Origin: JBHJOF01 sp050330055
GTDB lineage: Bacteria > Pseudomonadota > Alphaproteobacteria > Kiloniellales > JAKSDN01
Reading direction: 5' to 3'
Assembly (NCBI GenBank): GCA_050330055.1
Contig: JBHJOF010000408.1
Location: 1-14,303 of the forward strand
DNA: 14,303 bases
Shown here: positions 1 to 6,777 of the stretch, in pieces
How positions within the stretch are numbered: position 1 is the stretch's first letter
How the letters are laid out: each line of letters opens with the position of its first letter
Translations under genes and position numbers: made by a program
Notes under the pieces: model-generated
What the model was told of the DNA's origin: nothing
Databases searched by the model: none
Seen by the model: the letters and a program-made list of their open reading frames with translations, nothing else

Positions 1-1
1 C

Positions 2-319
2 CGCAGGCAGCGCCGCTCGGGCCTGCCGATCGAGAACCCGCTTGCCTTCTATCCCAAGCGGGCCTGGCAGATCGTCTCGACCTACGGCCCCTTCGCCTGG
101 TACGCGCTGCGCCTCTACGCACTCTGCAAGGCGATCAAGTGGAACCCGGCGACCCGGCGCTACAGCGACCTGGCGCTCACCCCGGTCGACGACGCCGAGG
201 ACGAGCACCTCGAGATGTTCGAGCATTCGGACGCCGCCAAGGCCGCCGTCGCCAAGGCCAAGGGCGAAGCCGAGGCGCGCGCGAAGCACGAGAAGCGCGC
301 AGCCGTGGCGGCGGAGTGA
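2..319 (+). CDS. C-terminal part of an unidentified protein (5' end outside window)
   Basis: The frame is open from the first bases and stops at TGA 317-319, giving the last 105 residues of a longer protein. The visible part has an aromatic, basic stretch (KRAWQIVSTYGPFAWYALRL, then IKWNP) and a short acidic segment. It ends in an Ala/Lys/Glu-rich tail, probably helical and non-catalytic. Codon use is strongly GC3, as in the neighbouring genes, which supports real coding. The segment around DLALTPV followed by LEMFEHS faintly recalls the C-termini of B12-binding-type radical SAM proteins. That is a memory-level resemblance only: no CxxxCxxC motif lies inside the window, so I do not assign a function. 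It is convergent with the small membrane protein gene that ends 17 bases downstream. Confidence 0.6.
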   Translation, partial: RRQRRSGLPIENPLAFYPKRAWQIVSTYGPFAWYALRLYALCKAIKWNPATRRYSDLALTPVDDAEDEHLEMFEHSDAAKAAVAKAKGEAEARAKHEKRAAVAAE

Positions 320-333
320 GGGCCCGTCCGCCG
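309..333. terminator. Hairpin between convergent gene ends
   Basis: Perfect 7-bp arms, CGGCGGA at 309-315 and TCCGCCG at 327-333, enclose an 11-base loop. The hairpin spans the stop codon of the left gene and lies just before the stop of the opposing gene. There is no T-run on either side, so a bidirectional terminator role is only suggested by position. Confidence 0.3.
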
Positions 334-335
334 GC

Positions 336-524
336 CTAGGCGCGCAGCACATGCCACAGCATGACGACGAGCGGCAGGCCGAGCGCGACCCAAGAGAGCA
401 GGTCCCAGACGCCGTCGCCGAGCAGCGCGGAGAGCAGGCCGACGGCGCTGAGCAGCGCCAGCAGCAGGGGCCAGGCGAAGATGCGGCGGAGGGTGAGCGG
501 CCCGGCCGCCTCGACAGGCTTCAC
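336..524 (-). CDS. 62-residue two-helix membrane protein downstream of the PepSY gene
   Basis: This small gene starts at GTG 524-522, which overlaps the TGA of the upstream PepSY gene in the four-base form GTGA, and ends at TAG 338-336. The protein has a short polar N-terminus (residues 1-14). A hydrophobic helix follows at about 15-35 (IFAWPLLLALLSAVGLLSAL), then a short GDGVWD turn and a second helix at about 43-60. The C-terminus is basic (HVLRA). The overlap implies translational coupling, so it is probably an accessory subunit of the PepSY protein. Iron-uptake operons in Proteobacteria often pair a PepSY/TM protein with tiny membrane proteins of unknown role, and this fits that pattern. 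I do not recognise a named family. The coding call rests on the overlap, the GC3 bias and the clean two-helix profile. Confidence 0.7.
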   Translation of the reverse strand: MKPVEAAGPLTLRRIFAWPLLLALLSAVGLLSALLGDGVWDLLSWVALGLPLVVMLWHVLRA

Positions 525-1696
525 CGCAACGCTTCCGAGGAGGCGGCAAGGGCCGCCTCGGCCTGCTCGCGCTCGAGCTGGGCCAGGCGCGCCTCGATCG
601 GCACGCGGCGGCGCGCCAGCCAGAGATAGAGGCCGCTGCCCAGCACCACGATGGTGACGAGGTCGAGCAGCGCCCAGATCACCTTCATCGGCATGCCGCC
701 GTAATCGCCGAAGTGCAGCGGCTGCGAGACCAGGAGCGTCGTCACGTACCAGGGCATGTCGCGCGTGTCTGTGAACGCCCCGGTTTCGGCGTCGACCAGT
801 ACCGGCTTGATCAGCCGCGAGGTGAGCGGCGTCTCGCCCTTCATCGCCACCATGTAGTGGTGGTCGCTCGAGAGCAGCGAGCCAGGAAAGGCGATGAAGG
901 AGGCCTTCATGCCCGACGCCGCCGTGCCGGCGGTCGCCACCGCGCCGTCCAGCGAGGCAAGCGCGGCCGGCAGCGGCTTGCCCTGGTAGGGCGCCACCAT
1001 GGCCGCCAGCTGGTCGTGGCGCCAGAGCTGGATCACCAGGTCGGCCCAGGTGTTGATGACGCCGGTAGCACCGACCACCAGCGCCCACAGCAGGGTGACG
1101 ATGCCCAGGAGGTTGTGCAGGTCGAGCCACTTCAGGCGGGCCGTCCGCGCCTTGCGCAGGGTGCCGAATTCGAGCTTGCGCATGAAGGGGGCGTAGAGCA
1201 CGACGCCGGAGACGATCGAGGCGACGAACAGCAGGCCCATGAAGCCGAGAAACAGCATGCCCGGCAGGCCGGCGAAGAGATCGACGTGCAGCCTGTAGAG
1301 AAAGAACATCACGCCGTCGCGGAAATCCGATTCGGCCAGGAACGCGCCCGTGCGCGCATCGAAGCCAAGGATGCGGTTGTCGTCCGGCGGCGCGTCGCGG
1401 GCCTCGGCCAGACTCAGGTAGACGACGTTCTCGTCATGCTCGTCCCAGAACAGGAATTGGATGAACTCGTCCGGCTGCTGCGCCATGCCGGCCGCCACGA
1501 TGCTGTCCAACGATGCCGGGGCCGTGCCGGCCGGCAGGTCCGGGGCCTCGATCGCATTGCCCAGCAGATGCTCGATCTCCTCGTAGAAGATCAGCGGCAG
1601 TCCGGTGACGCAGAGCAGCAGCAGGAAGGCCGTGCAGACCAGGCTCGTCCACTTGTGGACCAGTGACCATACTTTGATCGTCCTGCTGCTGAGCAT
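521..1696 (-). CDS. PepSY/TM-domain inner-membrane protein (PiuB/FoxB-like, iron-related)
   Basis: The product is a 391-residue inner-membrane protein of the PepSY-associated TM helix family. Some members, such as FoxB-type proteins, act as haem-containing reductases that release iron from siderophores in the periplasm. There are four predicted membrane segments at about 18-38, 144-168, 195-217 and 340-361. A large periplasmic region lies between helices 1 and 2, and another between helices 3 and 4. Conserved-looking histidines sit by the helices: His14 (HKW), His137 (RLHVDLF), His194 (LDLHN) and His328 (PLHFGDYGG). They are candidate haem ligands. I chose ATG 1696-1694 because GAGG lies eight bases upstream and the family usually begins just before the HKW motif. 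An ATG at 1762 would add 22 polar residues and has only a weak ribosome site. The 62-residue gene is coupled to its 3' end. Two Fur-like palindromes upstream suggest repression by iron. The enzymatic role is inferred; no TonB receptor is visible here. Confidence 0.88.
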   Translation of the reverse strand: MLSSRTIKVWSLVHKWTSLVCTAFLLLLCVTGLPLIFYEEIEHLLGNAIEAPDLPAGTAPASLDSIVAAGMAQQPDEFIQFLFWDEHDENVVYLSLAEARDAPPDDNRILGFDARTGAFLAESDFRDGVMFFLYRLHVDLFAGLPGMLFLGFMGLLFVASIVSGVVLYAPFMRKLEFGTLRKARTARLKWLDLHNLLGIVTLLWALVVGATGVINTWADLVIQLWRHDQLAAMVAPYQGKPLPAALASLDGAVATAGTAASGMKASFIAFPGSLLSSDHHYMVAMKGETPLTSRLIKPVLVDAETGAFTDTRDMPWYVTTLLVSQPLHFGDYGGMPMKVIWALLDLVTIVVLGSGLYLWLARRRVPIEARLAQLEREQAEAALAASSEALR

Positions 1697-1808
1697 GCTC
1701 AGAACCTCATCTCCAGCCGTCAGGGCGCGCCAGGCGGATGAAGCTTTTCCCGGTTCGCCCATCGCCCGACTCTTCTGGCGAGCGCCACCCTAGAAGGTCC
1801 GAACATAA

Positions 1809-1848
1809 ATGAGAATGCGTATTAAATGCAATCTCATCTATTGAACAA
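1809..1848 (-). promoter_or_regulatory. Candidate promoter with overlapping palindromic operator for the PepSY unit
   Basis: On the minus strand TTGTTC (1848-1843) and TTTAAT (1826-1821) are separated by 16 bases, a plausible -35/-10 pair. A 10-bp inverted repeat with one mismatch, ATGAGAATGC (1809-1818) and GCAATCTCAT (1828-1837), is centred on the -10 box. The TGAGAAT/TCTCA half-sites resemble alphaproteobacterial Fur-type boxes. Binding here would block polymerase, consistent with iron repression. This is sequence inspection only. Confidence 0.5.
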
Positions 1849-1899
1849 CAGGAGGATCTTGCATCTTGAAGGGCAGGTTCCCGGCAGCCGGCGCCTCAC

Positions 1900-1918
1900 G
1901 AGAATGATAATTATTCTC
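1900..1918. promoter_or_regulatory. Fur-box-like palindrome
   Basis: The 19-base sequence GAGAATGATAATTATTCTC has perfect 6-bp outer arms (GAGAAT/ATTCTC). It closely resembles the classical Fur box, with its AATGATAAT-type core. It lies about 50 bases upstream of the candidate PepSY -35 element. It stands out as AT-rich in a GC-rich region. No start codon with a good ribosome site lies immediately to its right on the plus strand, so it most likely serves the PepSY unit. Confidence 0.6.
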
Positions 1919-1948
1919 AATATCTAATGAGAAGCCGCCCGCGCGGGC

Positions 1949-1980
1949 AAGGCCGACGGCAAGCAGCGGTGAGCGGCCTT
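1949..1980 (-). terminator. Weak hairpin after the CoA-transferase gene
   Basis: Perfect 7-bp arms AAGGCCG (1949-1955) and CGGCCTT (1974-1980) follow the CoA-transferase stop codon by six bases. The loop is 18 bases and there is no clear T-run, so termination is possible but unproven. Confidence 0.25.
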
Positions 1981-1986
1981 GGTCGC

Positions 1987-3111
1987 CTAGGGATCGGCGC
2001 CCCAGGTGGCGGCGATCTCCGCCGCCTCAACCTCGCGCAGCGGCGGGCGGGGCTGCGGCGGTACGCCGTCTAGCCAAGCGGGGAACAGGACCTCGACCAA
2101 GGGTTCGCTGCCGCCGCTCCGTTGCACCAGGCCGCGGGCGCGGACCTGCGGATGATCCGGCACATCGGCCGGCTCCAGCAGTGGCTGGAAGCAGCAATCG
2201 ACGCCCTCCAGCAGCGCCTCCCAGTGGGCCAGCGGCCGGCTGGCAATGAGCGCCGCCACCTCGGCGATCAGGGCGCTTTGTGGCAGCGGCTCATCCTGGC
2301 GCAGGATCCAATCGTCGCGCCCCAGCGCCTGGCAGAAGGCGGCCCAGAACTTGGCCTCGAGGGCGCCCAGCGCGAAATAGCGGCCGTCCGCCGTCTCGTA
2401 GATCTGGTAGCAGGCGGCACCGCCGTTGAGCAGCGAGGCGCCGCGCGTCTGCGCCCAGCCCGGCCGCAGCGCCGCGGTCAGGGGCGCGGCCTGCCAGGCC
2501 AGCACCGTCTCGCTCAGGCTGACGTCGAGGAAGGCGCCTTGGCCACTGCGCTCCCGGCGCAGCAAGGCCGCGACCGTGGCCAGTGCGGCCTGCAGGCCGC
2601 TCGCGAAGTCGGCGGTCGGCGGATGCGCCATGGCCGGCCGCTCAGCCGGGCCCGAGGTCGCGAGCCCGCCGGCCAACGCCATGTAGGTGATGTCGTGGCC
2701 GGCCCGCTTGGCGTAGGGCCCGCTCTGGCCGAAACCGGAAAGCGCGCAGTGCACCAGACGCGGATTGATGGCCTTGAGGTCGGCCGGACCCAGACCCAGC
2801 TTGGCCAGGGCGCCGGGCCGAAAGGATTCGACCAGCGCATCGGCCCGGCTCAGCAGCCCCTCGAAGGCTTGCCGACCGGTCTGGTTCTTGAGGTCGAGGC
2901 GGACCACGGTCTTGCCGGCATTGACCAGCTTGTAGAACGCGGAAAGGCCGTCGCGGTCGCGCGGCCCGAGCCCGCGCATGGGATCGCCCGCCGGTGGCTC
3001 CAGCTTGACCACCTCGGCGCCCAGATCGCTCAGGATCTGCGCCGCGAAGGGACCGGGCAGGTACTGTGAAAGGTCGAGGATGCGAAAGCCGGCGAGGCAG
3101 TCGCTCAGCAT
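1987..3111 (-). CDS. Class III CoA-transferase / alpha-methylacyl-CoA racemase-like (CaiB/BaiF family)
   Basis: The 374-residue product is a CaiB/BaiF family enzyme of usual length. These either move CoA between carboxylic acids or epimerise 2-methylacyl-CoA thioesters. The family N-terminus is present (GFRILDLSQYLPGPFAAQIL, then LGAEVVKLEPP and GDPMR near residues 29-46), as is the LKNQTGR region near 74-80. His139 (in AGHDITY) and Asp168 (in TADFASG) sit 29 residues apart. They match the catalytic His126/Asp156 pair of Mycobacterium alpha-methylacyl-CoA racemase, and Asp168 also matches the acylated aspartate of formyl-CoA transferase. Having both residues leans towards the racemase-like branch, but the substrate cannot be told. 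The start at ATG 3111 precedes the conserved GFRILDLSQ directly, although its ribosome site is weak. The gene lies 44 bases downstream of clpA on the same strand, with no obvious functional link. Confidence 0.88.
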   Translation of the reverse strand: MLSDCLAGFRILDLSQYLPGPFAAQILSDLGAEVVKLEPPAGDPMRGLGPRDRDGLSAFYKLVNAGKTVVRLDLKNQTGRQAFEGLLSRADALVESFRPGALAKLGLGPADLKAINPRLVHCALSGFGQSGPYAKRAGHDITYMALAGGLATSGPAERPAMAHPPTADFASGLQAALATVAALLRRERSGQGAFLDVSLSETVLAWQAAPLTAALRPGWAQTRGASLLNGGAACYQIYETADGRYFALGALEAKFWAAFCQALGRDDWILRQDEPLPQSALIAEVAALIASRPLAHWEALLEGVDCCFQPLLEPADVPDHPQVRARGLVQRSGGSEPLVEVLFPAWLDGVPPQPRPPLREVEAAEIAATWGADP

Positions 3112-3123
3112 CGCTGCCGACGG

Positions 3124-3150
3124 CCGGGCCGCGGTGCGGCGGCCGCCCGG
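3124..3150 (-). terminator. GC-rich inverted repeat between clpA and the CoA-transferase gene
   Basis: CCGGGC (3124-3129) and GCCCGG (3145-3150) form 6-bp arms five bases beyond the clpA stop codon, in a very GC-rich 44-base gap. No T-run follows. It might attenuate read-through from clpA into the next gene, but the evidence is weak. Confidence 0.2.
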
Positions 3151-3155
3151 CTCGC

Positions 3156-5498
3156 CTACTCCACCGGTTCCGGCGTCTTGCCGGGCAGCCTGAGCGGCTC
3201 CTTGCCGGTCAGCGCCTTACGGCCGCCGCCGCCGCCACCCTTGCCGCTCGGCGGATAGCTGAAGCTGGGCCCGCCGTCCACGATGTCGACGCAGACCGTG
3301 CCGCCCTTGGCCAGCTTGCCGAACAGCAGCTCCTCGGCCAGCGCCTTCTTGATGTGCTCCTGGATCACCCGGGCCAGCGGCCGCGCCCCGAAGGTCGGGT
3401 CGTAGCCCTTCTCGGCCAGCCACTTGCGGGCCGTCTCGCTGAGCTCGATGATGACGTTGCGATCGCCGAGCTGGGCCTCCAGCTCCATGATGAACTTGTC
3501 GACCACCTGGCTCATGACCGCCGGCGTCAGGTTGGCGAATCCGATGGTAGCGTCGAGCCGGTTGCGAAACTCCGGCGTGAAGAGGCGCTTGATCGCCTCC
3601 TCGTCGTCGCCTTCGCGGATGCCGCGGCCGAAGCCTATGGCGGGTTTGGCCATGTCGGCGGCGCCGGCGTTGGTGGTCATGATCAGGATGACGTTACGGA
3701 AGTCGACAGACTTGCCGTTGTGGTCGGTCAGCTTGCCGTGGTCCATGACCTGCAAGAGGATGTTGAAGAGGTCGGGATGGGCCTTCTCGATCTCGTCGAG
3801 CAGCAGTACCGAGTGCGGATGCTGGTCGATCGCGTCGGTCAAGAGGCCGCCCTGGTCGAAGCCGACGTAGCCCGGCGGCGCGCCGATCAGGCGCGACACC
3901 GAGTGCCGCTCCATGTACTCCGACATGTCGAAGCGGGTCAGCTCGATGCCGAGGGAGAGCGCGAGCTGGCGCGCCACCTCGGTCTTGCCGACGCCGGTCG
4001 GGCCGGAGAAGAGATAGCAGCCGATCGGCTTCTGCGGCTCGCGCAGGCCGGCCCGCGCCAGCTTGATCGCCGCGGTCAGCGCGTCGATCGCCGGATCCTG
4101 GCCGAACACCATAGTCTTGAGGTCGCGCTTGAGGTTCTTGAGCGCGGCCTTGTCGTCCTTGGAGACGCTCTTCGGCGGGATGCGGGCGATCTTGGCGACC
4201 ACCGCCTCGACCTCCTTGACGCCGATGGTCTTGCGGCGCCGCGACTCGGGCAGCAGCATCTGCGAGGCGCCGACCTCGTCGATCACGTCGATCGCCTTGT
4301 CGGGCAGCTTGCGGTCGCTGATGTAGCGGGCGGCGAGCTCGACCGCGGTGCGCAGCGCCTCGGCCGTGTAGCGCACCCGGTGATGCTTCTCGTAGTAGGG
4401 CTTCAGGCCGCGCAGGATCTTGACCGTCTCCTCGACGGTCGGCTCGTTGATGTCGATCTTCTGGAAGCGGCGCACCAGCGCCCGGTCCTTCTCGAAGTAG
4501 TTGCGGTATTCCTTGTAGGTGGTCGAGCCGATGCAGCGCAGGCCGCCGCTCTGCAGCGCCGGCTTCAGCAGGTTCGAGGCGTCCATGGCGCCGCCCGAGG
4601 TAGCGCCGGCGCCGATCACGGTGTGGATCTCGTCGATGAAGAGAATGGCATGATCCAGGGCGTCGAGCTCGGCAACCACGGCCTTCAGGCGCTCCTCGAA
4701 GTCGCCGCGATAGCGCGTGCCCGCCAGCAGCGCGCCCATGTCGAGGGCGTAGATCACCGCATCCAGCAGCACCTCGGGTACTTCGCCGCGCACGATGCGG
4801 CGCGCCAGTCCCTCGGCAATCGCGGTCTTGCCGACCCCGGCCTCGCCGACGTAGAGCGGGTTGTTCTTGGTGCGCCGGCAAAGCACCTGGATGGTCCGGT
4901 CGATCTCCTCGCTGCGGCCGATCAGCGGATCGATCTTGCCGTCCGACGCCTTCTTGTTGAGGTTCACGCAGTAGGCGTCGAGCGCCTCGTGGCCTTTGCG
5001 CACCACCTTCTCGGCGGCGGCATCCTCGTCGGCGCCGTGCACCGTCTGGTCCTTGGCCCGGCCCTGCACCTTGGCGATGCCGTGGCTGATGTAGTTGACC
5101 GCGTCGAGCCGGCTCATCTCCTGGACCTGCAGGAAGTAGACCGCGTGGCTCTCGCGCTCGGAGAAAAGCGCGACCAGCACATTGGCGCCAGTCACCTCTT
5201 CGCGGCCCGAGGACTGCACGTGGATCGCGGCGCGCTGCAGCACGCGCTGAAAACCGGCGGTCGGCTTGGCGTCGCCGACCTGGGCGGTGATCAGATTGGA
5301 TAGCTCGTTGTCAATGTAGTCCGAGATGTCGTTGCGCAGGCGATCGACCTCGACGCCGCAGGCGCGCAGCACGGAAAGGGCATCGTTGTCCTCGGTGAGC
5401 GCCAGCAGGAGATGCTCGAGCGTCGCGTACTCGTGCCGGCGATCATTGGCAAAGGCCAGCGCGCGGTGCAGGGTCTGTTCAAGATTAGCCGAGAGCAT
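3156..5498 (-). CDS. clpA: ATP-dependent Clp protease ATP-binding subunit ClpA
   Basis: ClpA is the hexameric AAA+ unfoldase that feeds proteins, including N-degron substrates brought by ClpS, into the ClpP chamber in the cytoplasm. The 780-residue product has the N-terminal Clp repeat domain (about 1-145). The first AAA+ module has Walker A GEAGVGKT at 218-225 and Walker B ILFIDE at 285-290. The second has Walker A GPTGVGKT at 499-506 and Walker B VLLLDE at 564-569. The ClpP-docking loop tripeptide IGF is at 621-623. There is no ClpB-type middle coiled coil, which separates it from ClpB. It is slightly longer than the E. coli protein. The extra length includes a C-terminal tail with six consecutive glycines (755-760) and a basic, proline-rich end. 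The start ATG 5498 has AAGGA about ten bases upstream, placed inside the last codons of clpS, so the two are translationally coupled. Confidence 0.98.
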   Translation of the reverse strand: MLSANLEQTLHRALAFANDRRHEYATLEHLLLALTEDNDALSVLRACGVEVDRLRNDISDYIDNELSNLITAQVGDAKPTAGFQRVLQRAAIHVQSSGREEVTGANVLVALFSERESHAVYFLQVQEMSRLDAVNYISHGIAKVQGRAKDQTVHGADEDAAAEKVVRKGHEALDAYCVNLNKKASDGKIDPLIGRSEEIDRTIQVLCRRTKNNPLYVGEAGVGKTAIAEGLARRIVRGEVPEVLLDAVIYALDMGALLAGTRYRGDFEERLKAVVAELDALDHAILFIDEIHTVIGAGATSGGAMDASNLLKPALQSGGLRCIGSTTYKEYRNYFEKDRALVRRFQKIDINEPTVEETVKILRGLKPYYEKHHRVRYTAEALRTAVELAARYISDRKLPDKAIDVIDEVGASQMLLPESRRRKTIGVKEVEAVVAKIARIPPKSVSKDDKAALKNLKRDLKTMVFGQDPAIDALTAAIKLARAGLREPQKPIGCYLFSGPTGVGKTEVARQLALSLGIELTRFDMSEYMERHSVSRLIGAPPGYVGFDQGGLLTDAIDQHPHSVLLLDEIEKAHPDLFNILLQVMDHGKLTDHNGKSVDFRNVILIMTTNAGAADMAKPAIGFGRGIREGDDEEAIKRLFTPEFRNRLDATIGFANLTPAVMSQVVDKFIMELEAQLGDRNVIIELSETARKWLAEKGYDPTFGARPLARVIQEHIKKALAEELLFGKLAKGGTVCVDIVDGGPSFSYPPSGKGGGGGGRKALTGKEPLRLPGKTPEPVE

Positions 5499-5504
5499 AC
5501 GGGC

Positions 5505-5831
5505 TCATTCCTTTTCCAAAGTACACTGCAATGGGTGCTGATGCTGCCGCGCATAATCCACCACCTGGGTGACCTTGGTCTCCGCAACCTCGTAGGTGAA
5601 GACGCCACAGACCCCAACACCACGTCGATGCACGTGCAGCATGATCCTGGTGGCTTCCTCTCGCTTCTTGCCGAAAAAGCGCTCCAGCACGTGAACGACA
5701 AACTCCATCGGCGTGTAGTCGTCGTTCAGCATCAGCACCTTGTACATCGAGGGCTTCTTGGTTTTCGGCTTGCTCTCGATGATGACCCCGCTGGCGGGAT
5801 CATAGACGGCATTCTTGTCGTCATCGGACAT
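5505..5831 (-). CDS. clpS: ATP-dependent Clp protease adaptor ClpS
   Basis: ClpS recognises proteins with bulky hydrophobic N-terminal residues and hands them to ClpA (bacterial N-end rule). The 108-residue protein has a flexible, charged N-terminus (1-28) followed by the core domain. The substrate-pocket residues are all visible. Asn36 and Asp37 lie in LMLNDDYTPMEFV, with gatekeeper Met42. His68 (in MLHVHRRG) corresponds to E. coli His66. The ClpA-facing CGVFTYEVAETK strand follows. I chose ATG 5831 because the family begins with a short acidic tail like MSDDDKN; the open frame further upstream is arginine-rich and unlike ClpS. The Shine-Dalgarno at this ATG is poor, so the exact start is slightly uncertain. 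Six bases separate its stop from clpA, confirming a clpS-clpA operon. Confidence 0.97.
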   Translation of the reverse strand: MSDDDKNAVYDPASGVIIESKPKTKKPSMYKVLMLNDDYTPMEFVVHVLERFFGKKREEATRIMLHVHRRGVGVCGVFTYEVAETKVTQVVDYARQHQHPLQCTLEKE

Positions 5832-5954
5832 CGTCTGCGAACTCGCTCGTACGTACCTCCGGCACCGTAGCCGCTGGCCGCGCCGGATCATGCCATGCTC
5901 TGATAATATTGGATTTTCCGGCCCGCGGGAAAGGGTCAAGCAGGGGATAAACGC

Positions 5955-5987
5955 AGCAGGGCCCGGCAAGGTTCGCCGGGCCCTGCT
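5955..5987 (-). terminator. Strong hairpin terminator downstream of the phasin gene
   Basis: A perfect 13-bp stem, AGCAGGGCCCGGC (5955-5967) with GCCGGGCCCTGCT (5975-5987), encloses a 7-base loop. It begins 23 bases past the phasin stop codon. Downstream on the minus strand is only the short T-containing stretch GCGTTTA. It lies between the phasin gene and clpS, so it should insulate the Clp operon from phasin transcription. Confidence 0.7.
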
Positions 5988-6010
5988 CGAAGGCCGGGAG
6001 AATCGCCGAT

Positions 6011-6535
6011 TCAAGCTGCCATCGGCTTAACGAAATGCTCCACCGTTGCGTTCATCCTGGCCTGGATCGGGGCAATCGCCTCGCTCGCCAGCTTGACCGA
6101 CATCTCGCCGAGCTTGCCGCCCTCGGCAACCGCCTCGTCGAGCGTCTTGCGCAGGTGGTCGCGCTGCAGGTCGACCGCTTCGCGCAGCGTCGCGGCGCCC
6201 AGAACCGCCTGTACGGCCGCCAAATTGGCCTCGAGGGCCGCCTGGGTGAAGGCCATCATCTCCTTGCCGATGGCCTCGTAGCCCTTGGCCACGATCGTGC
6301 CGGCCCTGACCGCGGCCTCGAAGTTGTCCTTCTGCAAATCGACCAGGTCCTCGTAGCCATTAGCCGAGACGGCCTGGAGCTTCTTCACGTCGGCCTCGGC
6401 CATGGCGACCGCGTCGCCGACAACGTCCGCGCTCTCCTCGGCAGCCTCCTCGACGACTGCGCTCGCGGTCTTGGCGGCCAACTTGGCTTCCTCGGCCCCA
6501 GTTTCAGCTTCGAAGGTGGTCTTCTTGCTCGACAT
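6011..6535 (-). CDS. Phasin family protein (polyhydroxyalkanoate granule-associated)
   Basis: Phasins coat polyhydroxyalkanoate storage granules and control their number and size. The 174-residue product is of typical Phasin_2 length and almost wholly helical. It has an Ala/Glu/Lys-rich N-terminal third (about 1-50) and then the family core with LVDLQKDNFEAAVRAGTIVAKGYEAIGKEM-like spacing (about 60-90). The amphipathic C-terminal part contains LREAVDLQRDHLRKTLDEA and ends in ARMNATVEHFVKP. There are no cysteines, signal peptide or membrane segment. ATG 6535 is preceded by GGGAG at eight bases, which is better than any start further upstream. A TTGACA promoter element and an inverted repeat resembling the PhaR operator lie upstream, and a 13-bp hairpin lies downstream, so it is probably monocistronic. 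No pha biosynthesis genes are in the window. Some Phasin_2 proteins have no granule role, so the polymer link is family-based. Confidence 0.92.
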   Translation of the reverse strand: MSSKKTTFEAETGAEEAKLAAKTASAVVEEAAEESADVVGDAVAMAEADVKKLQAVSANGYEDLVDLQKDNFEAAVRAGTIVAKGYEAIGKEMMAFTQAALEANLAAVQAVLGAATLREAVDLQRDHLRKTLDEAVAEGGKLGEMSVKLASEAIAPIQARMNATVEHFVKPMAA

Positions 6536-6609
6536 GGTATGGAACTCCCGAATGCCAGCGGCTCCGCTAAAGCGGCAGCCATGCTGGACGGAACGGAAAA
6601 GGCGGGCTT

Positions 6610-6624
6610 TGCTGCAGCGCAGCA
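6610..6624. promoter_or_regulatory. PhaR-like operator at the phasin transcription start
   Basis: TGCTGC (6610-6615) and GCAGCA (6619-6624) form a perfect 6-bp inverted repeat with a 3-base centre. It contains CTGC-N3-GCAG, the TGC-rich pattern reported for PhaR binding at phaP in Paracoccus denitrificans. It lies immediately downstream of the candidate phasin -10 box, where a repressor would block initiation. Binding is inferred. Confidence 0.45.
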
Positions 6625-6629
6625 TGGCA

Positions 6630-6659
6630 AAGTTATTGGAATTTTGCTACGGCTGTCAA
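6630..6659 (-). promoter_or_regulatory. Candidate phasin promoter
   Basis: On the minus strand a perfect TTGACA (6659-6654) is followed after 18 bases by TAACTT (6635-6630), a poor -10 match. The phasin start codon is about 95 bases further on. The -35 match is the strong part of the evidence. The rest of the 242-base divergent region (6536-6777) shows no equally clear plus-strand promoter for the peptidase gene. Confidence 0.45.
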
Positions 6660-6777
6660 GTGAACTTGTGCAATGCAATAAAACTGACACGGGCTTGAAC
6701 TAGCCGCCACTCGCTTGCGGGCGTTCAGGCCCCATGCCAGACTCCGGCAGCGCGACTCGGAAGCTGGATCGACCGAC

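Noticed and set aside
1697..1762. Longer PepSY protein starting at ATG 1762
   Set aside because: The added 22 residues are polar and unlike the family N-terminus, and the ribosome site is weaker than at 1696. It cannot be fully excluded.
1853..1927. Small plus-strand open frame after AGGAGG at about 1850, starting with TTG
   Set aside because: Only about 24 codons, it runs through the Fur-like box and has no coding bias or recognisable product.
3066..5303. A 745-codon open frame on the plus strand opposite clpA
   Set aside because: It is antisense to a clearly conserved ClpA. Its translation is repetitive in Arg, Ala, Leu, Asp and Val, as expected from the complement of GC3-rich codons, and it shows no domain.
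5903..5939. TTGACC and TATTAT on the minus strand as a clpS promoter
   Set aside because: The two elements are 25 bases apart, too far for a canonical promoter, and no heat-shock-type pair at proper spacing was found. The region is still the likeliest place for the clpS promoter.
5832..6014. Extended ClpS N-terminus from the open frame upstream of 5831
   Set aside because: The added sequence is Arg-rich, lies over the phasin terminator hairpin and does not resemble ClpS N-termini.
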